NCBI RefSeq assembly: GCF_945952405.1
Contig: NZ_CAMFIA010000019.1
Location: 17,118-81,117 of the forward strand
DNA length: 64,000 nt
DNA from: an uncultured Stenotrophomonas sp.
Lineage (GTDB): Bacteria > Pseudomonadota > Gammaproteobacteria > Xanthomonadales > Xanthomonadaceae
Direction of reading: 5' to 3'
The position numbers and the translations under genes are program-made. Below, piece after piece: positions 44,501-54,474 of the stretch (position 1 is the stretch's first letter; each line of letters opens with the position of its first letter). The notes beneath the pieces were generated by a model that saw only the letters and a program-made list of their open reading frames with translations, was not told the origin of the DNA and did not search any database.

Positions 44501-47500
44501 CGCTGGCCAGCGGCGGGCGCGTGCAGATCGGCGAGGGTGGGTCGGCCGATGCGGCGCTGAAGCTGCAGACCTCACTGTTCAGCAGTGGCTTCGGAAGCTA
44601 CGACATCAATGGTCATCAAGGTCTGTCCGTCAGCGACGGCACGCAGTTGCTGGTGACTGCCCCCGGGCTGCGCATGACCGATGCGGCGCGCGGGGCCGAC
44701 AGTACGCCAGTGGCACTGGAGGCCTGGGACGCACCGCTGTACACCGCCGACCCGATCAGCGGACGGGTCAGCCAACGCGCCGGCGCCAGTGTGACCCTGC
44801 GTTCCGGCCGCAATGCCGAAGGTGGCGATGTGCGGATCGGCAAGGGGGCGCTGGTCGCGGTTGATCCGGGCCAGTCGGTCGCGTTGCTGGGCAACAGCAG
44901 CATTGACGTGCGGGGCACCATTCGCGCGCTGGCGGGGCGCATTACCTTGAACGAGGCGTTCACTCCGATCGGGCTCTATGCAGGCCAGCCCAATGGACGC
45001 ACCTGGCGGATTGCGGAAGGCGCCGAGCTGGACGTACGCGGTACGTCCATTGCATTGGCCGACTCCAGTGGGCGGGTGCAGGGCAAGGTGCAGGGAGGTG
45101 GCCGGATCGAGATCGGTGGCCCGCTGGACTGGGAGGCCGCCAATGCCATCGTGCGAGCGCCCGATGCATTCGTGGTGGTCGACAAGGGGGCTCGCCTGCT
45201 GGCTGCGGGTACGTCGGCCACCCTGGATGTGGAAGGACAGGGCCGCACGCCGATTGACAGCGAGGGTGGCAGCATCGTGCTGCGCTCGGCTAACGGCCTG
45301 TATCTGGACGGAGTGATGGATGCGCGGGCCGGCGGCCAGGGCGCCAGTGGTGGCACCCTGGGTATCGCCTTGGTCGGCGGGGTCTACAGCGAGAACGTCG
45401 ACAAGGACAGCAAGGACGTGCGTGCCAGTCGCGCAATCCTGCTCAGCCAGCAGACGACGGAACCAAGCGGGCAGGGGGAGCGCCTCGAATACGGGCATGC
45501 GCCGCTGTCGGTGCAGCAGATCCAGGCCGGAGGCTTCGAGCACCTGTCGCTGCTGGGTGATATCCGCGCCAACGGCGATGTCGAGCTGCGCATGGGGCAG
45601 AGCCTGCGCCTGCACGGCATCCAGGCCAACGCGCTGGGCCTGCTGCCTGGGGCAGCGCAGGGCAGCCGCCTGTCGCTGGCAGCCCCTTACCTGCGCCTGG
45701 CGCAGGGCACCGGCCCGCAGGTGAGCGCCGACAGATTGTCGTTGCCGGCAGTGGCCGCGATGGGCATCGGCCGCGGGCACGCGCTGTCCGTGCAGGCGGA
45801 CCTGCTCGATATCCGTGACGTGAACTGGTTGGCTGGCTTCGATCAGGCCAGCCTGCACAGCACCGGCGATATCCGTTTCCTGGCACCTGGCGCCGCGCGT
45901 GCACAGGAATCGTCGGTGCTTGTGCCGGGTTCGGTGGATGTGCAGGCGGCACGCCTGTATCCCACCCTGCGTGCCAATGGACGCCTGATGGCCGGTGCGT
46001 CGGCCACCGACCTCGGTACGCGCCTCTCCGGCTGGGTCAATCCGGATGCGGTGCTGCGCATCAGCCGCAGCGGCAATGCAGCACTGCCACCGCCGGACTC
46101 GGCCTTCGGCAGCCTTGCCCTGCTGGGCGCAACGGTGCAACAGGGAGGCACCGTGCAGGCGCCCTGGGGCCAGATCCTGATCGGTGGCAGCCAGTCGGGC
46201 CGGAGCAGTGCCGGCCGCGTGGAGCTGTTACCGGGCAGTGTGACCTCGATCAGCGGTGCGGGCCTGAACCTGCCGTTTGGCGGCACGGTCGACGGTGTCA
46301 CCTGGCGCTTCAACGGAGCCGATTTCGACCTGTCAGGGCCGGGCGGCAGCAGCACTCCGATAGGCGTCACCCTCACCGCCAACGTGATCGATGCCGCGCC
46401 CGGCAGCGTGCTGGACGTTTCCGGGGGCGGTGAGCTGAAGGGGGGCGCCTTCGTTGCCGGCCGCGGCGGTTCGGTGGATGTACTGCGCACGGCGCTGGCC
46501 GATGCCAATCCGCGTTATGGTTTCAGCCAATCGGGCAGCGCCGTGTACGCGATCATGCCGGGCCGTGCGGAGGCTTCGGCACCGGTTGGCGTGGCCGATG
46601 GCGCGACCGATCCCCGCATCGGCCAGCGCATCACGCTACCGGCCGGCGTGCCGGGCCTGCCGGCCGGTACCTACACCCTGTTGCCGGCCAGCTATGCGCT
46701 GCAACCCGGCGCGTTCCGGGTGGAAGTGGGAGCGACCGGCACGACGGGCACGAGCCAGCCGCTGTCGACGGGAACCGGTTCCTGGCGCGTGTCCGGCCAC
46801 CAGGGCCAGGGCCTGGGGGGCACCACATCGCCGCTGCTGACCGATCTGGTGGTGACCCCGGCAGAGGTGGTACGCCGTCATTCGGGTTACAACGAAACCA
46901 GCTACAGCGCGTTCGTGCAGGGAACGGCAGAGCGGCGCGGCGAGCCGATGCGTTGGCGTCCGCTGGACGCCGGCAATGTCAATCTCGTGCTGGGCGACGG
47001 GGCGGGACGCACCGGCACGCCGGCCGTCGCGTTTGCTGGACTTGCACGATTCAATCCGGCCAGCGCGCAAGGCCGTGACGGCATCCTGTCGGTCAACCTG
47101 ACCACCGCCGAAGGCAGGACTCTGGAAGTCATCGGAAAGGACCGCACAGCGGCCACCGGTGCCGGCGCGACCATCACCGATGCAGCACTGAATGCGTTCG
47201 CGCCTGCCACGTTGCTGATCGGCGGCAGCTTCAGCCGTGCCGGCCTGACAAGCAGTTCGATTACCGGCAATGCAGGCAGCGTGGTGCTGCGCTCGGGTGT
47301 GACGCTGGCCGCACAGGAGGTGCTGGTTGCCGCGGCGTTCGGTGGCAGCGGCATCCTGATGGAACAGGGGGCATCGATCGATACCCTGTCTGCGGCGAAG
47401 GTATCGAGGGCGGACGAGACGGTCGAGCCTTACTTCGCCCGTGGCGGTCTGCTGGCGGTGTCCAATCGGCGCTTGAATGTGGTCACCACGTCAGGTTCGT

Positions 47501-50500
47501 CAGCGGGAGCAGTTGCGATCGATCTGGGAGGCTGCCAGCGCGACTGCAGCGGACAGACCCGGCTGGTGTCCGATGGCAGCATCACCATTGCCACCGATGG
47601 TGCGTTGAACATCCGTGACGGCGTGAGCTATGGCACGCGGCAACTCGGCCTGGGCATGTCTGCGTTGAACCTGGGCACGGCGGAGGCCATCGCCGCAGCG
47701 GCTGCGGCAGGTGGCCTGCCGCAGGGCATGACCATGAACCAGCAGGTGCTGCAGCAGCTGCTGCGTGGCAATACGGCGACCGGCGCGCCAGCGATGGATA
47801 CGCTCAGCCTGTCCGCACGTGATGCGATCAATGTGTTCGGCAGTGTCGATCTGGATACGCGCGACGCGGTGACCGGACGCAGCAGCCTGCGCAGCCTGGT
47901 GCTGGGTGCACCGGCCATTCATGGCTATGGCGGTGCGAATGACCGTGCACGCATCTTCGCCGATACCCTGGTGTGGGACGGCACGCTGGCGGCCGACCAG
48001 GTGCCCGGCAGCGGCCAGGCACAGGTACCGGGCGAGGCGATGGTGGGCCGCCTTGGCAGCGGCCAGCTGGACATGGTCACCCGCACGCTGACACTGGGGC
48101 GGGCGCCGTTTACCCGGCCGAATTCCGAGGTGGCTGCCGACCGCCAGGTGCTGGGCTTTGCCGGAGTGAACCTGAGTGCCTCCGAGCGCATGGTGTTTTC
48201 TGCCAAGGGCAGCCTGGATGTGTACCAGTCGCAAGGGGCCTACCTCACCGGCCAGGGCTGGCAGTACAGCGGAGGCATGCTGGATATCAACACGCCGCTG
48301 TTGACCGGCGACGCGGCGGCGCGCTTGGCCGTGCGCAGTGGCGGAACACTGCGCGTGCAGGGCGCAGGGGCAACCCCTGGCAGCGATGCGCTGGGCGCGG
48401 AGCTGAGCCTGAAGGCCGACCGGATCGTGCTGGACAGCCGCATCGCGCTGGCGTCCGGGCGGCTGGACGCCGCAGCGCAGAACGGGTTGACGGTGGGCGC
48501 CCATGCGCTGCTGGACCTGGCCGGGCGCAAGGTCAGCCTGTTCGATGCGGACCGGTACAGCTGGGGCGGAGACGTGCTGCTGTCTTCGGCTGCCGGGGAC
48601 ATCCACACCGATGCTGCCTCGCGTATCGACCTGTCTGCACGGAACAACCGTGGTGGTCGCCTGACCGTGACGGCGCTGGGCGCGCAGGGCGGGCGGGTCG
48701 ACCTGGCGGGCGGCGTGCTGGGCAGCGCCAGTGGCCGTTATGATGCCGGCGGCACGATGGTGCCCTACGACGCTGGCGAGGCGGTCATCCGCGCGCGCCA
48801 GCTGCAGGATTTCGCCGGTCTCAACACGCGCCTGACCGCAGGTGGTGTTACCGGTGGCCGCACCTTCCAGCTTGCCGAAGGCGATCTACGGGTAGGTGAT
48901 GAAGTAAAGGCGCGCAACGTCGACATCAGTGTCGATCGTGGCAGCCTGCGGGTGGACGGCCGCATCGATGCCAGCGGCGAACAGGTGGGCAGCATCCGCC
49001 TGTCCGCACGTGACGGGCTGCGGGTGGAGGGCGCGCTGGACGCGCATGGCAGCGGCCTGCGCGTGGACAGCTACGGCAAGATCATCGACAGCCCGAACCG
49101 GGCGATGATCGAACTGACGTCCGCACAGGGTGAACTGGTCCTGGGCAACGCTGCAGGCATGGACCTGCGCGCCGGCACCGGTGTGGCGCTGGGCAAGGCC
49201 GCCGGCCAGAACGATGGTCGTGCGCGCGGCACGGTGAAACTCAACGTGCCGCGGGTCGGAGGCGATGATGCGGCCATCAACGTGGCGGCGGGCGTTCGCA
49301 TTGCCGGTGCCGGGGATATCCAGGTCAACGGCTTCCGCACCTACGACGATGCGCCGCAGGCCAGCGCTCCGGATGTCCACGGCAACCGTCCGCAGGTGAT
49401 CAGCCAGCACTGGCTGAATCTCGTGGTCGATCCGGACAACAGCACGTGGTACAACGCCGCCCTCGCCAATACCGGCCTGCAGCAGCGCATTGCCGCGTTG
49501 GGCGAGTTCCGCCTGCGTCCGGGCGTGCAGATCGTTGCCCGCAAGGGCGGCGACAATCCACGCGGCGATCTGGTTGTGGCCGGTGACATCGACCTGTCCG
49601 GCTATCGCTATGGGCCACAGTCGAACCGCGACGATGCGGCACGTCGTGGCTTCGGCGAGTCCGCGGCGCTGGTGCTGCGCGCCGAGGGTGACATCAACGT
49701 CTATGGCAGCATCAATGACGGTTTCGCGCCACCCCCGGCGAATCCGGACGAAAGCGGCTGGGTCCTGGTGCAGGGACGTGCCCTGAATTCGGCCAACACG
49801 GCATTCGGTGGCGACCTGATGGTACCGGGTGAAGGCGTGCAGCTGCAGCCGGGCACCGAGTTCCAGCAGGGTGCCCGTCTCAACTACGATCTGCCGTTCC
49901 GGGCCATCAGCCTGCCCGCAGGCACGGTGCTGCCGGCGGCGATGGTGCTGTCCGGGGAACTGTTGCTGCCGGCGGGGACCGTGCTGGGTGCGGCGGTCAC
50001 CCAGGGTGGCCAGGTGATTGCAGCGGGAACCGTGCTTGCGCAACCGATCAAGCTGATCGCAGGTGACCAGCTGGGTGCAGGTTTCCGCCTGCGCAGCGAG
50101 GCGCCGATGGCGGCGCAGCTGTGGCCGGCCAACGTTCCATTGCCGGCAAAACTGACGCTTGCCACGCCTCTGAGCCTGCGCGCCGGGTCGCTCATTCCCT
50201 CGATGACCAAGGTGCTGCTGGCCGGGGGCGAGCCGATCAAGCTGCGACCGGCGGACGCGGCAGGCAACCAGGGACGCAATTGGGCGCTGGCATCGATGCT
50301 GCCGGAGGGCACCACCTCCTGGGACCTGACCGCGGTGGCCGGTGCCGACGTGGACGCGGCCGATCCGAGGACGCGGCGCTGGGGCGGTGAGGGCAACATC
50401 GTGCTGGCCGACAGCCACTACGCCACGATCGGCACGGTCAGTACCACCACCATATGGAAGGGTGACCGCGTGGTTTCGGTGGATGGGTCGATGGACTGGG

Positions 50501-53500
50501 CTGGCGATGACAGCCTGGTGGGCAAGTCGGCCAAGGAGGTGGCCGAATTCTTCGGCATGAGCGAGGACGATTTCTGCGCTGCCGGTCCTTACTGCGGCCC
50601 CGCGCCACGCCTGGTCGACAAGCAGGGGTCACTGGATTTCTGGGGCGATGAGACCTATGTGGGGACCTCGGCCAAGGACTTCGCCGAGATGATGGGCATG
50701 ACCGAGGAGGCGTTCTGCGCCACTGTCGGCTATTGCTATGGTGGCGGCACGCTGATCGAAGAGACCACCTATGGCAAGCGCCTGGGTACACCGTCCTGGA
50801 GTGTGTTGCGCACCGGCAAGGGCGATCTGGCGCTGCTGGCGGCGCGGGATGTGCATATGCGTTCGGCGTTCGGCGTCTACACCGCGGGTGCACCCACTGC
50901 GCTCGGTGGCGGCAAGGACGCCGCGTTCAACCCGGGCCGGTCGGCGGCACCTGGCAGCCCCTCGCTGCTGGGACCAACCCTGGTTCCCGGCGCCTATGAT
51001 GGCGCGCTGGCAAACTACCAGGCCTGGTATCCCGATCACGGCGGCAACCTGCGCATCGAAGCGGGCCGCGACATCATCGGTGACGTGTGGAGTGCGCGCG
51101 CCGAGTCGGGAACGCCGGATCGCGACCTGGCCGATCATGCCAGTGCCGCGGTCGGCAACTGGCTGTGGCGCCAGGGTACGGCCGCCGCGGCCGGAGTGCA
51201 GCCGACAGCGACAAGCTGGTGGATCAATTTCGGCACCTACAGCGCGGTGCAGGATGGGGTGAACAAGTCGCCACGGATGGTCGGATTCACCGGCTTCGGC
51301 ACGCTGGGCGGTGGCAACCTGGCGATCGAGGCCGGGCGCGATGCCGGTGTGCGAGATCCCATGGGCAATGCCCTTGGCTTCCTGTCGGCACCCCATTCCA
51401 GTGCGCTGGTGGCGGCGGTCGGCTCTACGGGGCGGGTCAGTGATGGCGAGGTGCACCTCACCGGTGGTGGCGACCTGAGCCTGCGCACAGGAGGTGCACT
51501 GAATCCGGGCCTGCGCGCCAGCAGCCTGGATACGAGCGGCTACCAGCAGGACCTGGATCTGAACGGTGCGTTGATCAACCTGCGTGGCAACGCCCGGGTG
51601 GATGCGGCGCGCATCGGCGGACTCAGTGCCATCCTGAACAGCTATTCCTCGCTGGAACCCTACAAGGTCAGCTCCGCGGTCGCGATGGGAGGAGCGGTGG
51701 TCGTGCTGGGTGATGCCACTGCGCAGCTGCAGACGCGTGGCGATCTGGTGCTGGGCGGGGCGGCCGATCCTGGCCGCGTACCGGTGGCCAACTACACCGA
51801 TATGCTGCTGGACAATGGGCGCCATGCGGCGGGCACCAGCTGGTTCTCGCTGTGGACGGCCAACACTGCCCTGGACCTGTTCTCGGCAGGGGGCAGCCTG
51901 GCGCCTTCGCTGGCCGGCACGATGCACTTCTCCGGAAGCAACGTGCGACCGGAGCAGATCAGGGTGGTCGCTGCCATGGACTACCTGAACTACTGGTTGT
52001 ATCCGTCCCGCTTCAGCGCCGTTGCGGCCAGCGGTGACATTTCGTTGCCACGCCTGGAAGGCGGCACGCAGTCAACGGCAAGAACCACGCAGGACGTCCT
52101 GCTGCTGGCGCCTTCGACCAGCGGCCGCCTCGATATTCTGGCGGGCGGATCGATCTTCTCCGAAAAGTACGGCCTGCAGGTCACCCGTTCGGGAGCTGAT
52201 GTGCGCCTGCCGGGCCCCTTCGACCCGGCATTCATCGCAACGGATGCGTCGGGTGCGACGGTACGCAGCAATGTGGCGGTCGATGCGACCGGTGCCTCGG
52301 TGCAGGCGTCACTGCCATTGTTCGCCTTCGGGCCCAATACGCCGCTGGCAGGTACGCGGGTGTCGCAACCGACCGCGATCAGCCGCTTCTATGCTGCCAA
52401 GGGAGACATCAGCTCCCTGACGGTCGGCAACCAGCGCACGCTGGACCGTTCTTTGGACAATGCCGGCCGCACTGTGGCCAACTGGTACGAAGCCGGCGCA
52501 CCGGTGCAACTGCGCGCCGGCCGCGATGTGCTCGAATCGAATGTCACCTCGCTCAATGCCACCGGCACCGACATCAGCATGATCAGCGCCGGCCGCGACA
52601 TTGTTCGCAGTAGCATGACCGTGGCCGGCCCGGGCAATGCCGAGGTCAGTGCGGGCCGCCAGTTGCGCCAGGAAGAGGCGGGCAGCATTGTCAGTCTGGG
52701 CGGCATCGTGCAGGGCGATACCCGCCCGGGCGCGAGCATCGCGTTGACCGCCGGAAACCAGCACATTGATTTCGATGCAATGCGGGTACGCTACCTGGAT
52801 CCAGGCAACCGGGCCGACCCGGAGCAGTCGCTGGCCTCGCAGCCGGGCAAGGCCGTCAGGATCTACGACAAGGAACTGAAGCAGTGGCTGCTGGAACGCT
52901 TCGGCAGGACGGCTGATGGTGCCGAGGCGTTGGCCCTGTTCGACGCGCTGCCGAAGGAACAGCAACGCATCTTCCTGCGCCAGGTCTACTACGCCGAGCT
53001 GCGTGAGGGTGGCCGTGAGTACACCGATGCGCAGGGGCCGCGGTTCGGCTCCTACCTGCGCGGGCGCGAAGCCATTGCCACGCTGATGCCGGACAAGGAC
53101 GCCAGCGGAGCGACCATCGACCGCACCGGCGATATCGTGATGTACGGCGGTTCCGGCGTGCGCACCGAGGCCGGTGGCAACATCGAGCTGATGGCGCCGG
53201 GCGGGCGGATCGTAGTGGGTGTTCAGGGCGTGGTGCCACCGGCCAGCGCCGGCCTGGTCACCCAGGGCCAGGGCGACATCCGCCTGTTCAGCCAGGACAG
53301 CGTGCTGCTGGGCCTGTCGCGGGTGATGACCACCTTTGGCGGTGACATCCTGGCGTGGTCCGAGCAGGGTGACATCAACGCGGGCCGCGGGTCGCGCACC
53401 AGCCTGCTGTACACCCCGCCGCGCCGTCTCTACGACAATTGGGGCAATGTGATCCTGTCGCCGCAGGCACCGGCCAGCGGTGCGGGTATCGCGACCTTGA

Positions 53501-53940
53501 ATCCGATCGCAGAGGTGCCGCCGGGCGATGTCGACCTGATTGCGCCGCTCGGGACCATCGACGCGGGCGAGGCCGGCATCCGTGTCTCGGGCAACATCAA
53601 CCTGGCGGCACTGCAGGTACTCAACGCCGCCAACATCCAGGTGCAGGGCGAGAGCAAGGGCCTGCCGGTACTGGCGACGGTGAACGTCAATGCACTGGCC
53701 TCGGCCAGTGCTGCAGCCAGCAGTGCCAGCCAGGCGGCACAGGACGTGATGCGCAAGAGCCAGGACGATGCACGGCGCAATCAGCCTTCGGTGATCAGCG
53801 TGCAGATCCTCGGCTTCGGCAGCGGCACCAGCAGCATCGCGCCGCCGGCGCGTGGCGCCACCGCCAACGGCGGCTACGACGTCAACAGCGCGTTCCAGTT
53901 CCCGCAGGCCAGCAGGGATGAAGGCACGCAGCGCCGCTAG
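41557..53940 (+). CDS. Giant filamentous-haemagglutinin-like exoprotein (TpsA)
   Basis: A 4127-residue surface or secreted protein of the two-partner secretion type. A signal region (HPMAWAIAVALGSVVAPASQ) precedes a TPS domain at about residues 140-330, with ADKAILNWETFNVGGNTTLN, VLNRV and VANRNGVVFGNNS. A very long parallel beta-helix follows, rich in G-G-x-V/I repeats. The C-terminal section (SLLYTPPRRLYDNWGNVILS, APLGTIDAGEAGIRVSGNIN) resembles DUF3739, found in FhaB-like proteins. Cysteines are rare: 1993/1997, 3007/3013 and 3054/3060, in two 47-residue repeats. GAGG precedes the ATG. Its transporter TpsB lies 3.1 kb downstream beyond T2SS genes. Confidence 0.92.
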   Translation: MSHPLTSAVRPAALLRRNHPMAWAIAVALGSVVAPASQAQQAFSPAWFADRGAAQGAAAQSGRMPNGVPIQFQLPAQQQDAARQKLQQSIDNLGTAAQAIALQQRLQEQARQQRRDGGFVIADGLGKDGLKVDENPLTRGWINAREAIQSQGADGRIQVSIEQTADKAILNWETFNVGGNTTLNFLQNPDWAVLNRVNDPNARPSQILGQLKASGTVFVANRNGVVFGNNSQVNVRNLVAAATRISDAQFRDNGLYSADANTAALTEAFGKVMVEQGARISTHEPTTATRGGGYVLLAGHSVENAGQIETRKGQAQLAAGDSFVIRRGVGTAQNTSSTTRGNEIAPRFVADSSAGNVRNSGLIQAREGDITLAGRAVEQAGVAVATTTLNQRGTVHLLNSVSDAKGNVTLASGSTTAVLIEDDGKSTVLDSQRDALIKESAEQDALRGRSNSGTFDNLSRLQDRREQSRIEVVSGGDVNFQAGSMALATGGQVVADAARRSYVGDGARVDVSGAVGVRVAMESNNVKVKVQGNELRDSPDNRDSGRLISSEVWIDRRLLTHVAAGTGGHEGERWYAGGGLLEVGGYLDNQGHSIGEWAAQGGTVQLAGKEVVSHAGSRINLAGGSLDVQSGAIQQSWLRGRDGQLYRLDDAPAEMLYDGLYQGFEVKQERWGVTESFRNPLIAPGQRVDNGYTVGRDAGRLLVSAPTVVLDGQVDTQTFQGTQQVRRPDQALDGYTQSQTAVARNAQLWVGRYDSTGRTGVFDSQIRVGAPAATVTDWTLQAPIDEARRNTVWLDGSRLSAQQWGRLDLATSASVDLQGALRLQDGGQLALLGSQVNVGGDVRIAGGQVRAGNLQDVLGTTTALLAQGRSAVRIGEGGRIDVGGGWSNALTQPGEGARQAWTDGGSVELQNSHDVVLGAGAALLADAGGMIDAKGKGQIGKGGSLNLSANSAKVSSDGSGRVVLGEGSHFSGRGGSGRGSFTLASGGRVQIGEGGSADAALKLQTSLFSSGFGSYDINGHQGLSVSDGTQLLVTAPGLRMTDAARGADSTPVALEAWDAPLYTADPISGRVSQRAGASVTLRSGRNAEGGDVRIGKGALVAVDPGQSVALLGNSSIDVRGTIRALAGRITLNEAFTPIGLYAGQPNGRTWRIAEGAELDVRGTSIALADSSGRVQGKVQGGGRIEIGGPLDWEAANAIVRAPDAFVVVDKGARLLAAGTSATLDVEGQGRTPIDSEGGSIVLRSANGLYLDGVMDARAGGQGASGGTLGIALVGGVYSENVDKDSKDVRASRAILLSQQTTEPSGQGERLEYGHAPLSVQQIQAGGFEHLSLLGDIRANGDVELRMGQSLRLHGIQANALGLLPGAAQGSRLSLAAPYLRLAQGTGPQVSADRLSLPAVAAMGIGRGHALSVQADLLDIRDVNWLAGFDQASLHSTGDIRFLAPGAARAQESSVLVPGSVDVQAARLYPTLRANGRLMAGASATDLGTRLSGWVNPDAVLRISRSGNAALPPPDSAFGSLALLGATVQQGGTVQAPWGQILIGGSQSGRSSAGRVELLPGSVTSISGAGLNLPFGGTVDGVTWRFNGADFDLSGPGGSSTPIGVTLTANVIDAAPGSVLDVSGGGELKGGAFVAGRGGSVDVLRTALADANPRYGFSQSGSAVYAIMPGRAEASAPVGVADGATDPRIGQRITLPAGVPGLPAGTYTLLPASYALQPGAFRVEVGATGTTGTSQPLSTGTGSWRVSGHQGQGLGGTTSPLLTDLVVTPAEVVRRHSGYNETSYSAFVQGTAERRGEPMRWRPLDAGNVNLVLGDGAGRTGTPAVAFAGLARFNPASAQGRDGILSVNLTTAEGRTLEVIGKDRTAATGAGATITDAALNAFAPATLLIGGSFSRAGLTSSSITGNAGSVVLRSGVTLAAQEVLVAAAFGGSGILMEQGASIDTLSAAKVSRADETVEPYFARGGLLAVSNRRLNVVTTSGSSAGAVAIDLGGCQRDCSGQTRLVSDGSITIATDGALNIRDGVSYGTRQLGLGMSALNLGTAEAIAAAAAAGGLPQGMTMNQQVLQQLLRGNTATGAPAMDTLSLSARDAINVFGSVDLDTRDAVTGRSSLRSLVLGAPAIHGYGGANDRARIFADTLVWDGTLAADQVPGSGQAQVPGEAMVGRLGSGQLDMVTRTLTLGRAPFTRPNSEVAADRQVLGFAGVNLSASERMVFSAKGSLDVYQSQGAYLTGQGWQYSGGMLDINTPLLTGDAAARLAVRSGGTLRVQGAGATPGSDALGAELSLKADRIVLDSRIALASGRLDAAAQNGLTVGAHALLDLAGRKVSLFDADRYSWGGDVLLSSAAGDIHTDAASRIDLSARNNRGGRLTVTALGAQGGRVDLAGGVLGSASGRYDAGGTMVPYDAGEAVIRARQLQDFAGLNTRLTAGGVTGGRTFQLAEGDLRVGDEVKARNVDISVDRGSLRVDGRIDASGEQVGSIRLSARDGLRVEGALDAHGSGLRVDSYGKIIDSPNRAMIELTSAQGELVLGNAAGMDLRAGTGVALGKAAGQNDGRARGTVKLNVPRVGGDDAAINVAAGVRIAGAGDIQVNGFRTYDDAPQASAPDVHGNRPQVISQHWLNLVVDPDNSTWYNAALANTGLQQRIAALGEFRLRPGVQIVARKGGDNPRGDLVVAGDIDLSGYRYGPQSNRDDAARRGFGESAALVLRAEGDINVYGSINDGFAPPPANPDESGWVLVQGRALNSANTAFGGDLMVPGEGVQLQPGTEFQQGARLNYDLPFRAISLPAGTVLPAAMVLSGELLLPAGTVLGAAVTQGGQVIAAGTVLAQPIKLIAGDQLGAGFRLRSEAPMAAQLWPANVPLPAKLTLATPLSLRAGSLIPSMTKVLLAGGEPIKLRPADAAGNQGRNWALASMLPEGTTSWDLTAVAGADVDAADPRTRRWGGEGNIVLADSHYATIGTVSTTTIWKGDRVVSVDGSMDWAGDDSLVGKSAKEVAEFFGMSEDDFCAAGPYCGPAPRLVDKQGSLDFWGDETYVGTSAKDFAEMMGMTEEAFCATVGYCYGGGTLIEETTYGKRLGTPSWSVLRTGKGDLALLAARDVHMRSAFGVYTAGAPTALGGGKDAAFNPGRSAAPGSPSLLGPTLVPGAYDGALANYQAWYPDHGGNLRIEAGRDIIGDVWSARAESGTPDRDLADHASAAVGNWLWRQGTAAAAGVQPTATSWWINFGTYSAVQDGVNKSPRMVGFTGFGTLGGGNLAIEAGRDAGVRDPMGNALGFLSAPHSSALVAAVGSTGRVSDGEVHLTGGGDLSLRTGGALNPGLRASSLDTSGYQQDLDLNGALINLRGNARVDAARIGGLSAILNSYSSLEPYKVSSAVAMGGAVVVLGDATAQLQTRGDLVLGGAADPGRVPVANYTDMLLDNGRHAAGTSWFSLWTANTALDLFSAGGSLAPSLAGTMHFSGSNVRPEQIRVVAAMDYLNYWLYPSRFSAVAASGDISLPRLEGGTQSTARTTQDVLLLAPSTSGRLDILAGGSIFSEKYGLQVTRSGADVRLPGPFDPAFIATDASGATVRSNVAVDATGASVQASLPLFAFGPNTPLAGTRVSQPTAISRFYAAKGDISSLTVGNQRTLDRSLDNAGRTVANWYEAGAPVQLRAGRDVLESNVTSLNATGTDISMISAGRDIVRSSMTVAGPGNAEVSAGRQLRQEEAGSIVSLGGIVQGDTRPGASIALTAGNQHIDFDAMRVRYLDPGNRADPEQSLASQPGKAVRIYDKELKQWLLERFGRTADGAEALALFDALPKEQQRIFLRQVYYAELREGGREYTDAQGPRFGSYLRGREAIATLMPDKDASGATIDRTGDIVMYGGSGVRTEAGGNIELMAPGGRIVVGVQGVVPPASAGLVTQGQGDIRLFSQDSVLLGLSRVMTTFGGDILAWSEQGDINAGRGSRTSLLYTPPRRLYDNWGNVILSPQAPASGAGIATLNPIAEVPPGDVDLIAPLGTIDAGEAGIRVSGNINLAALQVLNAANIQVQGESKGLPVLATVNVNALASASAAASSASQAAQDVMRKSQDDARRNQPSVISVQILGFGSGTSSIAPPARGATANGGYDVNSAFQFPQASRDEGTQRR
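50485..50736 (+). repeat. Tandem 47-residue cysteine-pair repeat inside TpsA
   Basis: Residues 2977-3013 and 3024-3060 of the exoprotein repeat the pattern GS-x-D-x-x-GD-x-x-x-VG-x-SAK-x-x-AE-x-x-GM-x-E-x-x-FCA, ending in C-x5-C (FCAAGPYC and FCATVGYC). They look helical and acidic, unlike the surrounding beta-helix. Each probably forms a small disulfide loop. Confidence 0.85.
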
Positions 53941-54474
53941 GTGCTGCCGGGCCTTGCATGCATTACCCGATGCGACGCATGGGGTGGCGGTATCGGGCCA
54001 GCCGCCACGGAGCGGTGGCGGCCCCAGCCAGGACGGCACGGAGGGCAGGGAGCGGCCATCGGCGGTGAGGACCACCGACACGGTGCCGCCGGGCGCGGGA
54101 AAGCGCCCGGCGGCAGGAGGGCAGTAGATCCACGCCACGCGTGGATGGCATCAACGGTTCCAGCCCGGCCAGACTCCGCAGTAGATCCACGCCATGCGTG
54201 GATGGCCGGGCAGCCTCAGTGCCGACCAACGGTCGGCTCCCACCGGGCCAGATTCCGCAGTAGATCCACGCCATGCGTGGATGGCATCAACGGTTCCAGC
54301 CAGGCCAGATTCCGCAGTAGATCCACGCCATGCGTGGATGGCCGGGAAGCCTCAGTGCCGACCAACGGTCGGCACCCACCAGGGCAGAATCCAATGCCGA
54401 CCAACGGTCGGCACCCACCAGGGCATGCTCCCGCCCGGGCAGATTCCCGCCAGGGCAGGCCATCCCATGCCGCT
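53941..54474. repeat. Repeat-filled gap between tpsA and gspJ: hairpins plus SMAG array
   Basis: No gene is visible in this 534-base gap between converging tpsA and gspJ. It holds a GCCGCCAC/GTGGCGGC hairpin (54001-54022) and a perfect 13-base-pair hairpin (54084-54115, loop GGGAAA). Four SMAG palindromes follow at 54124, 54181, 54260 and 54317, with three copies of an (A/G)TGCCGACCAACGGTCGGC palindrome (54219, 54355, 54394). The SMAGs and their spacers form a 136-base unit present twice head to tail (54124-54259 and 54260-54395). The block probably terminates transcripts from both sides. Confidence 0.88.

Noticed and set aside
54124-54412. CRISPR-like appearance of the regularly spaced repeats
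   Set aside because: Repeats are palindromic SMAG elements, spacers are themselves duplicated rather than unique, and no cas gene is near.
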